Positions 1 to 8,535 of a DNA stretch of 64,000 nucleotides are shown here, one piece after another. The notes under the pieces were generated by a model. That model was not told the origin of the DNA, made no database searches, and saw nothing but the letters and a program-made list of their open reading frames with translations. The stretch comes from a virus, in the IMG/VR virus record IMGVR_UViG_3300041409_000157, positions 1 to 64,000 of that record; one strand, written 5' to 3'. Each line of letters starts with the position of its first letter. Positions within the stretch are counted from its first letter, which is position 1. A program made the position numbers and the translations under genes.

Positions 1-736
1 TGTCGCACGCAATAACCGGCTCCAGCTTGAGGCCCCGCGCTGCGCAGAACTCATCCCACGCCTTGCGCGAACCCGGCAGTGGGTAATCATCCAGCAGCAA
101 GCACCCTCCCGGCACAATCTTGTCGAACAGATGCTCAAGGCAGACCTTGGTGGACTCGTAGAGGTCGCCGTCAAGGCGAAGCATGGCGATGGGTCCGATA
201 GGCGTCACCGGAAGCGTGTCCTGAAACCAGCCCTTATGGAACTGGAACCCGCCGGAGAAGCCATGCTTGGCGAGGTTCTTCAACACGTTGCTCACCGAGG
301 ATGCGCTGATGCCGCTCGACCGGAGGCGGTCCCTCAGGGGGAGATTCTGGTCCACGACGAACGCGCCAATGCCCGGCTGGTCGTGGTCGTTTGGGCCAGC
401 CATTGGGATTCCCTCAAAGGAATCGAACAGGTGAAACTCGTGGGAGTTAAAGCCCGGAGGAATGCCTTCACGCGCCGCCTCCGCCATCGCGCAGATCATC
501 GCCCCGTAGGCCACACCGCACTCAACGAACGCTCCCGGGATGCCGCGCTGAACGATATCGTGCGCCGCCAGATACGTGTGCTGGACGCCTTGCTTGGTGG
601 AGCAGGCCATGGCTGCGAATGCGTCGAGGCGAGCAAGTCGCTCGGGAGGGATGGATTTGTAATCGAATGTCATCGTCCCGAACCGGTCCCGGTCGGTGTT
701 GATGCTCACGTCATCAATGCGGAAGAACTTGCTCAT
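1..736 (-). CDS. TylF/macrocin O-methyltransferase-like protein, C-terminus cut by window edge
   Basis: The minus strand reads from an ATG at 736 without a stop to base 1, so the C-terminus lies outside the window. Visible residues (about 245) contain GAFVECGVAYGA, a glycine-containing SAM-binding loop, then HLFDSFEGIP, then RLDGDLYESTKVCLEHL and GGCLLLDDY. This order of motifs is that of the TylF (macrocin O-methyltransferase) family of SAM-dependent methyltransferases, which often methylate sugars. It overlaps the stop of the upstream glycosyltransferase-like gene by ATGA, so the two are probably co-translated. With the neighbouring glycosyltransferases it suggests modification of a glycan on the virion or the host surface; the substrate is inferred, not seen. 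Confidence 0.85.
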   Translation of the reverse strand, partial: MSKFFRIDDVSINTDRDRFGTMTFDYKSIPPERLARLDAFAAMACSTKQGVQHTYLAAHDIVQRGIPGAFVECGVAYGAMICAMAEAAREGIPPGFNSHEFHLFDSFEGIPMAGPNDHDQPGIGAFVVDQNLPLRDRLRSSGISASSVSNVLKNLAKHGFSGGFQFHKGWFQDTLPVTPIGPIAMLRLDGDLYESTKVCLEHLFDKIVPGGCLLLDDYPLPGSRKAWDEFCAARGLKLEPVIACD

Positions 737-1527
737 GCCTCAGCCCTCTGAATCCTGTCAATCACCGCTGCCGGAGCGTTCGCATTGTAGAACTCCTCGG
801 CCACCGTGTAGTCGAATCCAGGAACGCCCATGAAAGGAATCAGTTTGTCGCCACCGTTGAGCACATCTGTCGGCACCCACGGAAGGTCCAGCACAGCGGG
901 CTTCGTGTAGGACTTCACCGAGCGCGGCGACGGGTCAAATCCTCCAAAGCGATGCTCGCACAGACTGTTCTGCATTACCGGCCACACCTTGCGCATCAGC
1001 ATGAGCTGGTCGTCACCGTGCCGATCCAACCCCTCACCGGAAGTTAGCGCAGCAAAGCTTCTCAGGCCGGTCTGATTGCGCAGGATCGCGCCACGAAATC
1101 CGCACAGGCCGCCCATGATGGGAGCGCCGTGCTGGGGATGGTCGCTCATGCAGTGCATCCCGGCACCGCTCTCCACGAATTGCCGCACTGCCATCGCTTC
1201 CTTGGGAGTGGGCAGCGAGTCGAGATCGCGGCAGAGGGTGATTTCCACGCTCTCCTCAAAGACTGGCTGCAAGCGCCACGCCATGGCCCGGCAGATGCGA
1301 TGCTCGGCACCCATGTTCACGAGGGTTACTAGCCCGGCGGATTCGTAGGCGAACAGGATTTTAGCCTTGGGGCATTGGTGGAGCGTGCCGTCATGGTAGA
1401 TGCGCCACTCCCAGTCCGGGAACAGCGTGTGGTGGGCGCGGCAGATGGCTCTCGCGCCGTTCACGTATAACAAAGCGTGATCGTCGCGTCCGCACCAGAA
1501 CAGACTGTAGGAGGCGACGCGCTTCAT
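733..1527 (-). CDS. Glycosyltransferase-like protein
   Basis: A 264-residue protein. It has a DxD-like segment (LCRDLDSLPTPKE, about residues 98-110), followed by a conserved-looking stretch MSDHPQHGAPIMGGLCGFRG. These are features of small GT-A type glycosyltransferases acting with a nucleotide sugar and a metal. Its start ATG at 1527 overlaps the stop of the upstream small gene, and its stop overlaps the methyltransferase start. Assignment rests on the motif and on the neighbouring sugar-related genes. No donor or acceptor can be named. Confidence 0.6.
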   Translation of the reverse strand: MKRVASYSLFWCGRDDHALLYVNGARAICRAHHTLFPDWEWRIYHDGTLHQCPKAKILFAYESAGLVTLVNMGAEHRICRAMAWRLQPVFEESVEITLCRDLDSLPTPKEAMAVRQFVESGAGMHCMSDHPQHGAPIMGGLCGFRGAILRNQTGLRSFAALTSGEGLDRHGDDQLMLMRKVWPVMQNSLCEHRFGGFDPSPRSVKSYTKPAVLDLPWVPTDVLNGGDKLIPFMGVPGFDYTVAEEFYNANAPAAVIDRIQRAEA

Positions 1528-1694
1528 GCCACCTTCTCCGACTTCGGCTTGAACTTCCGGTCGAGGAGCCTGCCGGGGGTGAACGGCTTGCCGGTGCGGG
1601 AGCGCACCGCCTGAACCTGGCGCCGCATCTCGGCATCCGTTTCAGGTTTCACGTAAAGGGTCAGCTTTTCACGGCCTTCAAATAGTCTGCTCAC
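1524..1694 (-). CDS. Small basic protein of unknown function (56 aa)
   Basis: A GTG start at 1694 opens a 56-residue frame that ends in an ATGA overlap with the glycosyltransferase-like gene. The protein is charged (about a quarter Lys/Arg), has a segment TLYVKPETDAEMRRQVQAVR that could form strand then helix, and resembles small ribbon-helix-helix-like proteins only in size. No family is recognised. There is no good ribosome site before the GTG, so the exact start is uncertain; the tight coupling downstream supports the frame. Confidence 0.5.
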   Translation of the reverse strand: MSRLFEGREKLTLYVKPETDAEMRRQVQAVRSRTGKPFTPGRLLDRKFKPKSEKVA

Positions 1695-1720
1695 AGGAGG
1701 AGTGTGGTTGAGAAAGAATC

Positions 1721-1731
1721 TGACGTCAACT
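1721..1731 (-). promoter_or_regulatory. TGACGTCA box upstream of the 1694 gene
   Basis: On the minus strand this reads AGTTGACGTCA, with the eight-base palindrome TGACGTCA. It lies about 30 bases before the start of the first gene of the 1-1694 group. The TTGACG part could serve as a -35 hexamer, but a clear -10 is not visible. The same box recurs at other operon starts in this window, which is the main reason for listing it. Confidence 0.45.
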
Positions 1732-2275
1732 ATTTCTTGGAACGAAAGAGGTAGTGGTAGATAACCGTCGGGACGCTGCCTTGGGTCTTCAGCAGCGGAT
1801 GAAGACGGCGGGAATAGTCCGCGTCCTCTCCAAAGGAGTTGTCCGGGAATCCGACTTGCAAGGCCAGTTCTCGACGCACTGCATTCAGATGATTTGGCAT
1901 TCGCAAATACACGCCATCCTTCTCATGCCAGTGCGTGCAGGTGATCGTGTGATGAAACGGCTTCGGGTTCTTCCCGTTGGTGGTGATGATGCCGCGCAGC
2001 TCTGCGCAGTCTGGGTTGTCCTTCAGCGCGTGCAGGACTCGCTGGAGGTAATCCTTCGATACGAGGTCGTCATCATCGCAAAACGCCACGTAGTCGCCCT
2101 TGGCAGCGCGCAGCAGGGCATTCCGCTTGGCACCGATGGAGGCTATTCCTTTGGCGCGGTCGTCGAGGAGTATCTCCACGGACTGCCCGATGCACTGCCC
2201 GTCGAGGACGCGAGAGAGGCGGGAGAGAAAGGCGCGCCGCTCGGGAAGGGTGCAGATAAGGATGGAAAGGCGCAT
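1730..2275 (-). CDS. Family 2-type glycosyltransferase
   Basis: A 181-residue protein starting MRLSILICTLPERR, the typical first strand of GT-A/GT2 glycosyltransferases. It continues with ILLDDRAKGIASIGAKRN, a nucleotide-binding region, and GDYVAFCDDDDLVSKDYL (about residues 60-78), which is the metal/nucleotide-sugar binding DxD. The length fits a minimal GT2 catalytic domain without membrane anchors, so it probably acts in the cytoplasm. It abuts the HAD phosphatase gene directly (2275/2276). A role in modifying a phage or host glycan is inferred from the neighbours. Confidence 0.8.
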   Translation of the reverse strand: MRLSILICTLPERRAFLSRLSRVLDGQCIGQSVEILLDDRAKGIASIGAKRNALLRAAKGDYVAFCDDDDLVSKDYLQRVLHALKDNPDCAELRGIITTNGKNPKPFHHTITCTHWHEKDGVYLRMPNHLNAVRRELALQVGFPDNSFGEDADYSRRLHPLLKTQGSVPTVIYHYLFRSKK

Positions 2276-2632
2276 TCAGGTTTTACCGTCGGCCCGCCGA
2301 CCAGTGTTCGGAATTATTTGCACAGCCCGATCATCCCAAAGCTCAACCATTCCAAAATCCTTCACGTTCGTAACTACCAACTCCACCCCAATATGAATCT
2401 TGCACCAAGCCTTGATTGGGCCGATGACATCCACTTTTTGTCCTCCAATCGAAAGCCCTTGACCGGCAACCCTCGCCGTAAAAATCCTCACATCAACCCC
2501 GTCCTTCAGCCACGCCTTAACGCGGAGAAGCATTTCTGGAATCGGCTCTCCAATATGGTCAACGCCTCTCCACCCATCGTAGCGTGCGAGTGTTCCGTCC
2601 AAATCGACACCTATCCATCCTGATCTGCTCAT
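2276..2632 (-). CDS. HAD-superfamily phosphatase-like protein
   Basis: A 118-residue protein with the HAD nucleophile motif VDLDGTLA (about residues 9-16), the second motif IFTARV (Thr) near residue 51, and the acidic motif ELWDDRAV near residue 98. This is the compact form of HAD hydrolase often seen in phages, acting on phosphate esters such as nucleotides or sugar phosphates. The start overlaps the stop of the upstream gene by ATGA. Because it sits among glycosyltransferases, a sugar phosphate is a reasonable substrate guess, but nucleotides cannot be excluded. Confidence 0.8.
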   Translation of the reverse strand: MSRSGWIGVDLDGTLARYDGWRGVDHIGEPIPEMLLRVKAWLKDGVDVRIFTARVAGQGLSIGGQKVDVIGPIKAWCKIHIGVELVVTNVKDFGMVELWDDRAVQIIPNTGRRADGKT

Positions 2633-3285
2633 GGAAATCCAGCCGCCTTTCTGCGCTCAAACGTCGCCTTATCGATTGCGTAGAACCCGCCATTCCGCTT
2701 GTAGGTTTCGTCCTTCCCGGTGCGCTGTAACCACGCGTGCTTGAACAGGCACCGGTTGATCTTAACGCTTTTGCCATCCCGCTCAGTCACCTCTTGCCAC
2801 TCATTGTCGCACCACTCGGCGATGTATTCAGGCTGATAGATGTATCCAAACGAGTCGATCAACTTCTTGCCCGCAATCGGCATCGTATTGAGGCCATGCT
2901 TGTTCAACCCGTCATCGAAGTGTAGGCACCCATCCAGATTTGGAAAGTGCTGGAGCATGAGCCTTTCGATGGTCTGGTCATACCTGCGCTCCATCGCTTG
3001 CATATCGTCTGACACCAGCACCAGCACATCGTAGCTGCCAAGCTTGTCGAAGTCCGCGTTGATGGCTTGGATTTTGTTCTGCGACTTCCCAACGAACACC
3101 TCCATGTCGCGCCTGCGCTTGATGAACCCCTTGATCTCGGCCGACTGCATCGACCGGTCATCCTCATCAATGGAAACCACCCAGCGCACTGGATTCACCC
3201 GCGAGAGGAGCGACGTGTAGAGGTTCACCATCCGCACAAACAGCGCGGGCCTGCCTCGGGTGGGATACTTGAAGACAAACCTCAT
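2629..3285 (-). CDS. Glycosyltransferase-like protein
   Basis: A 218-residue protein starting MRFVFKYPTRGRPALFVRMV, like the first strand and helix of GT-A enzymes. It also has WVVSIDEDDRSM near residues 35-46 and VLVLVSDDMQAMERRYD near 88-104, where SDDM takes the place of the usual DxD. It is followed by aromatic-rich sequence. The closest idea is a GT2-like transferase that acts with its two neighbours. The family assignment is by motif order only. Confidence 0.6.
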   Translation of the reverse strand: MRFVFKYPTRGRPALFVRMVNLYTSLLSRVNPVRWVVSIDEDDRSMQSAEIKGFIKRRRDMEVFVGKSQNKIQAINADFDKLGSYDVLVLVSDDMQAMERRYDQTIERLMLQHFPNLDGCLHFDDGLNKHGLNTMPIAGKKLIDSFGYIYQPEYIAEWCDNEWQEVTERDGKSVKINRCLFKHAWLQRTGKDETYKRNGGFYAIDKATFERRKAAGFP

Positions 3286-3533
3286 TGCTGATCAATTGAA
3301 ACCAACTGCGCCACCCCACAGGCCGGAATTTTTCCAGCACAGTCGTGCCGCGCATTGATGAGAACCTTGAAACGACTCGTGACGATGTTGTCTGAACAGA
3401 TTAACACCTTGTCCCCCTCAAGAACCGCTGCGCAAAAATCAGGGAAGTGCATGTCGGTAACCATGCTCACGGTGAACTCTTCACCGCAAGACGCGCATTT
3501 GTATTTTACTCCAATGCTCTTTCGCTGTGCCAT
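3282..3533 (-). CDS. Small zinc-ribbon-like protein
   Basis: An 83-residue protein with an N-terminal CASCGEEF pair and later cysteines (FCAAV, LICSD, HDCAGKIPAC). The first pair could form half of a zinc ribbon. No family is recognised. It is the first gene of the group reading leftward from the box at 3559-3569 and couples by ATGA to the glycosyltransferase-like gene. Confidence 0.6.
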   Translation of the reverse strand: MAQRKSIGVKYKCASCGEEFTVSMVTDMHFPDFCAAVLEGDKVLICSDNIVTSRFKVLINARHDCAGKIPACGVAQLVSIDQQ

Positions 3534-3558
3534 GTAAGCAGCATGGCACGATGAAATG

Positions 3559-3569
3559 TGACGTCAACT
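3559..3569 (-). promoter_or_regulatory. TGACGTCA box upstream of the 3533 gene
   Basis: The minus strand carries AGTTGACGTCA, identical over 11 bases to the box at 1721-1731. It lies 26 bases before the ATG at 3533, in a short gap after the end of the head module. A -10-like hexamer is weak (CATGCT, 16 bases downstream of TTGACG). Candidate promoter or operator. Confidence 0.45.
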
Positions 3570-3574
3570 ACTTT

Positions 3575-3706
3575 TCACGCCGGGGTCGTGGTGGTAGTTG
3601 TCGTGGAGTGATCCGTGGTGGTGGTCACCTCAGAGCCGGTCGTGGTGGTGACGCTCCCGCCGGAGGGCGTCTCGCAGGGCGTGTTGATGATGAGGTCGAA
3701 TCTCAT
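3575..3706 (-). CDS. Short Thr-rich protein (43 aa) coupled to the connector-like gene
   Basis: An ATG at 3706 overlaps the TGA of the 820-residue gene (ATGA) and opens a 43-residue frame. It begins MRFDLIINTPCETP and ends in two threonine runs. The threonine runs look like the Thr/Ser linker inside the upstream protein (near residues 690-710), so it may be a leftover or an exchangeable tip of a longer surface protein. No domain is recognised. Confidence 0.5.
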   Translation of the reverse strand: MRFDLIINTPCETPSGGSVTTTTGSEVTTTTDHSTTTTTTTPA

Positions 3707-6165
3707 GCGATGATCTGGAACAGGATTCGGAATCCGCCGGGAGCATCGGGGCCGCCATTGATGTCGTCATACATCACAAGGGAGCAGCAGTTGTCATCGA
3801 AAGTGACATGGCTGAACCTTCCGGTGTAGCTGAACAGGAATCCGCACTGGCCGTCCGGGTTGGTGTTGCTCACCTCATACTCGTAACGTCCTCCACCGAA
3901 GCAGGTCACGCGCGCGTAAGTTCCCTCACTGTCTATCTCCCATGTCCATGGGTCCATTGAGATGTTGGCCATGTTTGCGGAGATGGTGCATGGCCCGGGA
4001 GGATATTCCCCGTCCTCGGTATTCGAGAATATAGACAGCAGCCAGTCTCCCGCGCTGCACGCTCCCGGTGCCGGGCAATCACACGGAGACGGAGTTGTGC
4101 TGGTGGTTGTTGTGCTGGTGGTTGTGGTCGTAGTGGTAGTCGTCGGGTCAGGTGGTGTGAGTGGAGGAATAGCCACGCACCCGCCAACCGAAATACCATG
4201 CCATGAAGCCCCGCTCAAAATCGCCGTCTCGCCCGGCGCGTAGCCAGTCCCCACCGTCAACCCGCTGAGGGTGACATTGGTTGTGCTTCCGTCAGCGGTA
4301 ACCGCCTCAATCTTCCCGAGCACCCACACACCGTCATCCTCAACCAGCGCCCACGTAGCGGTGATCGTGACAGCAGGAACCTCCACTCCGTCTTGAATCA
4401 CCGTAGCCACTTCAAATGACGAGGTGAACCGGTCACCATCAGCCACCGGCTCCTGGCAGGGGTGTCCCACCTGATCCGAGCACTGGGTCCCAATGAAGAA
4501 ATACACCCGCTCGTTGTTTCCAAACTTGACGATGCACTTGTAGTAGGTGTCAGGATCGTAGCCAAGTGTCTCCCCGTAGCAGGTGAATGCGTGCGCCCCG
4601 GCCGCAAACTCACCCACGCTGGTGACGTATTCACCGTGCAGCTTGGAACCGTTCTCGAACATCACCAACGGGAAGGATGCGAAGGTGCCGCCGCCTTGCT
4701 CGACTGGATTAATAAGGTATTGCGTCGCCCAGCACTTTCCGGTGTTCCATATCCCGCTCGTGTCTGTCCGATACACTTCGACGTCAAGAATCTGGCGATT
4801 GGTCGCCATGGACAAATTGAGGTCGAAGATGTGATCCGAGCTTCCGTTGGGAGTAAACACGAACCATGGACCCGCTTGATCCCCAGTGCTGCATCTCCGC
4901 GAAAATGACGATGTATGAACCCCGTCACCCACGTATGGGCTGTAATCCGCATCCGACACCCCGTAAGTCGCCACACTGGTGCATTCCCCACGCACCGCAA
5001 TAGCCCGGATGACCGCATCGGAGGAGAATTGCACCGGACCCGTGTAGCGGAAGCTTGCCCGGGTAGGGATTGAGCCGTCCGTCGTGAAGTAGATGTCGTC
5101 CCCAGCCGTCGCCGTCATCACCACGTAGATGGGGAATGCCACAGTAGATCCCGCCGGAGGATCAAACGTGACACTCGGCACGTCGGGGCACTCCGTGGCA
5201 AGCTGGTCCGCGTTCTGGAGAGTCGCTGCCACAGGGTCCACCTGATCAGCGGGTCCGCCTTGGATGGCCGACGGGATGACCGCCTGCCGGGCATTGCTGC
5301 CTTCACAGCCACGCACGCGAGTTTCCTCACGGCAATCCCGCATCATGCCGCGCCGAGCCTCAATGAAGGAGGCTTGAGCCTGCGCTGCCCCTACATCGTC
5401 CCGGTCGTAATCCTTGAGATGCTGCCACGACACGTAGTAGCGCACAGCACGCTTCAACTGAGGATTGTCCTCCACTAGGTCGTTGTCATCCCACAGACCT
5501 TTGATGCCATCCCACTCAAGGATCACCGTCTCGGTTCTCTGGAGGTATGGCGCAATGTAGAAACGGCCCCGCTCCTGCGCCCACACGCCCCGCTGGGCGC
5601 GTCCGAAGCGGGAATCCGTAGAAACCTGCGGCTGATAGTGATGGCCCAGCGGGAGGGCCGGAAAAGCGAGATACTCCTCGTCGGTCGGAACCGGGTAATC
5701 CGCCCGACGGCAGCCGCAGCCAAACCCGAAGATGCCGCTGAAGTTGGCAAATCCTCCCCCGCAAGTGGAGCAGCTCTTCACCTGCTGCTGGTATTCCAGC
5801 ATCTTGCAGTAGGGCACCTGCTCGTAATACACGCGGGAGCACCAGTTGGTCCACGCGCTGGCAGATTCGAGATGCTTGTCCGGCGTGAGCTGGTCCACTA
5901 CCGACACCCGAACGATCTTGTTCGACATGCTCCCCCAGCCCTGCTGCTGGGGCATGTCCATCACGTTCAACCCGCAGACGTAGAACCTGGAGCAGGCCCG
6001 ATAAAGCTGCGTGTTGTTGTATTGGTAGCAGTCCACCCACCGCTGAATATCCACGAGGGCCTCGACAAAAAACTTGTCGTGGATCGGGACAAGCTCCTCT
6101 GCCTCACCCTCGGGCCAGATGAGGCGGCGAATCTCGTCCTTCAGGTCTGCGAATGTGTAAGGCAT
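3703..6165 (-). CDS. Head-tail connector-like protein with chitobiase-type and Thr-linked C-terminal domains
   Basis: An 820-residue protein. About residues 1-290 have the look of a podoviral tail-tubular/adaptor protein: many aromatic residues, an N-terminal helical part (FADLKDEIRRLIWPEGEA) and a helical end around 250-285. A segment near 325-395 (VTFDPPAGSTV, IYFTTDGSIPTRAS, YTGPVQFSSDAVIRAIAV) matches the chitobiase/hexosaminidase C-terminal type fold, a sugar- or surface-binding module. A Cys-containing beta-rich region follows, then a Thr/Ser linker near 690-710 and a final Cys-rich domain. It lies two genes downstream of the capsid gene. Appended binding domains on a connector suggest a part exposed on the virion; the connector role is inferred from position and N-terminus. 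Confidence 0.6.
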   Translation of the reverse strand: MPYTFADLKDEIRRLIWPEGEAEELVPIHDKFFVEALVDIQRWVDCYQYNNTQLYRACSRFYVCGLNVMDMPQQQGWGSMSNKIVRVSVVDQLTPDKHLESASAWTNWCSRVYYEQVPYCKMLEYQQQVKSCSTCGGGFANFSGIFGFGCGCRRADYPVPTDEEYLAFPALPLGHHYQPQVSTDSRFGRAQRGVWAQERGRFYIAPYLQRTETVILEWDGIKGLWDDNDLVEDNPQLKRAVRYYVSWQHLKDYDRDDVGAAQAQASFIEARRGMMRDCREETRVRGCEGSNARQAVIPSAIQGGPADQVDPVAATLQNADQLATECPDVPSVTFDPPAGSTVAFPIYVVMTATAGDDIYFTTDGSIPTRASFRYTGPVQFSSDAVIRAIAVRGECTSVATYGVSDADYSPYVGDGVHTSSFSRRCSTGDQAGPWFVFTPNGSSDHIFDLNLSMATNRQILDVEVYRTDTSGIWNTGKCWATQYLINPVEQGGGTFASFPLVMFENGSKLHGEYVTSVGEFAAGAHAFTCYGETLGYDPDTYYKCIVKFGNNERVYFFIGTQCSDQVGHPCQEPVADGDRFTSSFEVATVIQDGVEVPAVTITATWALVEDDGVWVLGKIEAVTADGSTTNVTLSGLTVGTGYAPGETAILSGASWHGISVGGCVAIPPLTPPDPTTTTTTTTTSTTTTSTTPSPCDCPAPGACSAGDWLLSIFSNTEDGEYPPGPCTISANMANISMDPWTWEIDSEGTYARVTCFGGGRYEYEVSNTNPDGQCGFLFSYTGRFSHVTFDDNCCSLVMYDDINGGPDAPGGFRILFQIIA

Positions 6166-6172
6166 CTGTCAC

Positions 6173-6703
6173 TCATGCTGCTGCGGCTTGACCGCCACCG
6201 ATCACGACCAGCTCCGACCGTTGGTGCTGGTCAGTCTGCTGTGCCTTGCGCGGACGCCCCACCTTGCGCGGCGGGGGCACCATGGCTTTGGCGAGGCTCT
6301 GGTCGCCACCTTCCGGCTTGGTGTCCGGCTGGGGCGGAGCATCACTGAGCTGGGGCGGCGCGGCGGCGTCCGCCACAGACGGAGCAACCACCCGTTTTTG
6401 GAGCTTGAGGTCGCGGCTGACGATTCGGACTGGCCCGCCGGACGCGCTCAATTTGGGCGCGAATCGTCTCCCCTGACGGTTTTTTTTTAACGTCTGGTAT
6501 CCCAGCTCGTTGGTTTCGGAGACACCGAGGCGACCGGCGACCTTCTTCAGGTCTTCGATGAGCAGCGCCTGATCCGGCACCTCTTCGTCGAGCGCGATGA
6601 CGCCCGTGTTTCCACCCAGCTTCTCCCAGTTGATGGGCCGTCCGTTGCGGTCCTTGAAGACGTTCTGGGAGAGGAGGGCCTTTTTGAAGTAGCGTTTTGC
6701 CAT
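6173..6703 (-). CDS. Head-module protein of unknown function with AT-hook-like tail
   Basis: A 176-residue protein between the capsid gene and the connector-like gene. The first 110 residues are mixed alpha/beta (MAKRYFKKALLSQNVF, NTGVIALDEEVPDQALLIED), the rest is Pro/Ala-rich with PPRKVGRPRKA near 150-160, which resembles an AT-hook DNA-binding motif. Position suggests a small virion or assembly protein. No family is recognised. Confidence 0.6.
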   Translation of the reverse strand: MAKRYFKKALLSQNVFKDRNGRPINWEKLGGNTGVIALDEEVPDQALLIEDLKKVAGRLGVSETNELGYQTLKKNRQGRRFAPKLSASGGPVRIVSRDLKLQKRVVAPSVADAAAPPQLSDAPPQPDTKPEGGDQSLAKAMVPPPRKVGRPRKAQQTDQHQRSELVVIGGGQAAAA

Positions 6704-6718
6704 GGCAGGACTGTTCCC

Positions 6719-6758
6719 AAAAAAAGCCGGGCCGTCCAGTGAAACCAGACGGCCCGGC
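6719..6758 (-). terminator. Rho-independent terminator after the capsid gene
   Basis: An 11-base perfect inverted repeat (6726-6736 with 6748-6758) encloses an 11-base loop. On the minus strand the stem is followed by seven T residues (A run at 6719-6725 on plus). It lies immediately downstream of the major capsid gene stop and upstream of the 6703 gene, where it would reduce transcription after the highly expressed capsid gene. Confidence 0.9.
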
Positions 6759-6772
6759 GTGAATCGTTCCGC

Positions 6773-8509
6773 TTAATCCTGCGGAGTGGTGGTCACCCCG
6801 GAGCCGTCCGCCGGATACACTGAGGTGCCGTCGTCCTCAGTCGAGTTCGGGACTTCGTCGGAGACGTTCTCCAGCACGATGCTCGCCCGGGGGCACTCGA
6901 CGTGCATACCCCAAGTGAAGCTGTTCATGGTGGTCTGCTCGGTGAGGATCTTCGGCGTGCAGGCGTAGGTGGCGTCGATGCCCTGCAAAGCCGCCGGGTT
7001 GGTGCGGGTGACCGTCCGGTCAGTGGCGACCGTGAACGGGTAGATGCCGGAGAAATCCAGAATCCAGATGTTGCGGCCGAGACTGGTGTTGCCGATGGCC
7101 TGCGCCTGCGTCACGAGGTCGTCGAAGAAGAAGTGCGTGACCACGTTGATGACCAGACCCTGCGGCCATTCCAACGGATAGGTGCGGTAGCTGAACCCGA
7201 AGTTGGCCTTCTTGATGGAGTAAGGGTTTGTGACCTTGTAGTCGCCGCCCATGTCCATGTTCACGCGCAGAAGGCCGCTGTTCTGCGAGTTGTAGTAGTT
7301 CACCATCGCCAGATGGAACCGGCTGGCGGTCGTGGTGTCCATGAACAGGTCGATCATGTTGCTCGTGTCGCCGTTGGACTGGCGGGAGCGGAGGATGAGA
7401 TACAGCGTGCGCCAGAGCGTGGAGAGCACGAGCTGGCCGCCTTGGAGGTCCGCCACCCGGTCGCACTCCGCGAGCTGTTCGAGGATGCCCACCACGTTGG
7501 CGCGGCGGCCACGGCAGCGGCCGGAGGTCGGCACGTCGAGGTAGTTCGAGGCGGCGGTGGTGATCTCCTCAAGCTGGTCGTAGCTGGTGAGGCCCTGATT
7601 TACGAGGCCTTTGGAGTAGAACGCATCGTAGGCCATGCGCTCCTGAAACTCCTGACCGACCTGCCGGTTGACTTCCGCCTCGGGAAGATCCTGAAACTCA
7701 GCGAAGTAGGTGTTGCCCTTGAGGAGCATGGCCCGATACTCGTCGTAGAAGTCCGACTTGCAGGTCGTGATGCGGGAGGTGCCGAACCACGCCGGATACT
7801 TCGACGTGGTGATGTAGGCCGGGGGCTCATTGCAGAAGCTCTCGGTCACATCCTTGTTGTTCGTGCCGCGAATCAGCCAGCCGGTGACCGGGTTGGACAG
7901 CTTGTCGGGGTCGAGGAAGGAACCAGCATTGAGCGGGGAGAGGACGAGGCGCCCGGAGGTCGCGCTCAGGGCCGTCGAGCTGACGATCTTCCACATCGTC
8001 TCGGAGAGTGTGCCACCATCACCCTCGGAGTTGATGTAAACATACTCGTCGGCGATGAAGGAGCGCACGTCGAACGGGATGCCGGTGGGGCTGGTCACGT
8101 CCACGCGCCAGTTCTCGCCGCTGGCCTGGCCGCCGGACACGTTCCAATATTTGTTGTTGATCGGCCACTTGCGGCGGGCGAGGACGAAGGGCCGGATGTG
8201 GATGAGGCCGTCAGCACCATCCCAGCGGATCCTCTTGTTCCAGTTGACCCGATTCGACATCAGGAAGTCGAACATGCCGATCTGGGCGGCACCGCACGCC
8301 TTGACTTCCATCTGGAAGCCACCGAGGGAGTCCATCACCCGGAAATTTCCGTTGCCGTCCGTAAACACCGACTCGATGTTGTCGGCGGTGATGACCTCCG
8401 TGTTACAGACGGTGACGCTGCCGCACGCCCGGATGTTGGTGCCAATGGCGGGGGCGCACTTGGTGAAGATGTTGGGAGAGATGTTGTCGGGCATGTTGGT
8501 GGTGCTCAA
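6773..8509 (-). CDS. Probable major capsid protein
   Basis: A 578-residue protein placed between a scaffold-like gene and a strong terminator, the classical place of the major capsid gene. It lacks transmembrane segments, has an N-terminal region with scattered Cys, and many strand-forming segments with aromatic residues, e.g. VRFHL-like and FGFSYRTYPLEWPQGL near 440. The length is above the usual 300-400 residues for HK97-fold capsids, so an extra domain is likely. The role is inferred from gene order, size and the terminator; the sequence itself gives no diagnostic motif that can be read by eye. Confidence 0.75.
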   Translation of the reverse strand: MSTTNMPDNISPNIFTKCAPAIGTNIRACGSVTVCNTEVITADNIESVFTDGNGNFRVMDSLGGFQMEVKACGAAQIGMFDFLMSNRVNWNKRIRWDGADGLIHIRPFVLARRKWPINNKYWNVSGGQASGENWRVDVTSPTGIPFDVRSFIADEYVYINSEGDGGTLSETMWKIVSSTALSATSGRLVLSPLNAGSFLDPDKLSNPVTGWLIRGTNNKDVTESFCNEPPAYITTSKYPAWFGTSRITTCKSDFYDEYRAMLLKGNTYFAEFQDLPEAEVNRQVGQEFQERMAYDAFYSKGLVNQGLTSYDQLEEITTAASNYLDVPTSGRCRGRRANVVGILEQLAECDRVADLQGGQLVLSTLWRTLYLILRSRQSNGDTSNMIDLFMDTTTASRFHLAMVNYYNSQNSGLLRVNMDMGGDYKVTNPYSIKKANFGFSYRTYPLEWPQGLVINVVTHFFFDDLVTQAQAIGNTSLGRNIWILDFSGIYPFTVATDRTVTRTNPAALQGIDATYACTPKILTEQTTMNSFTWGMHVECPRASIVLENVSDEVPNSTEDDGTSVYPADGSGVTTTPQD

Positions 8510-8535
8510 CCGGATTCATTCCGGTGATGCAACCA

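Noticed and set aside
6902-8527. A 541-residue frame on the plus strand opposite the capsid gene
   Set aside because: It is a composition shadow of a GC-rich gene: His/Val/Glu/Gly-rich, no motif, and the capsid frame plus its terminator explain the region.
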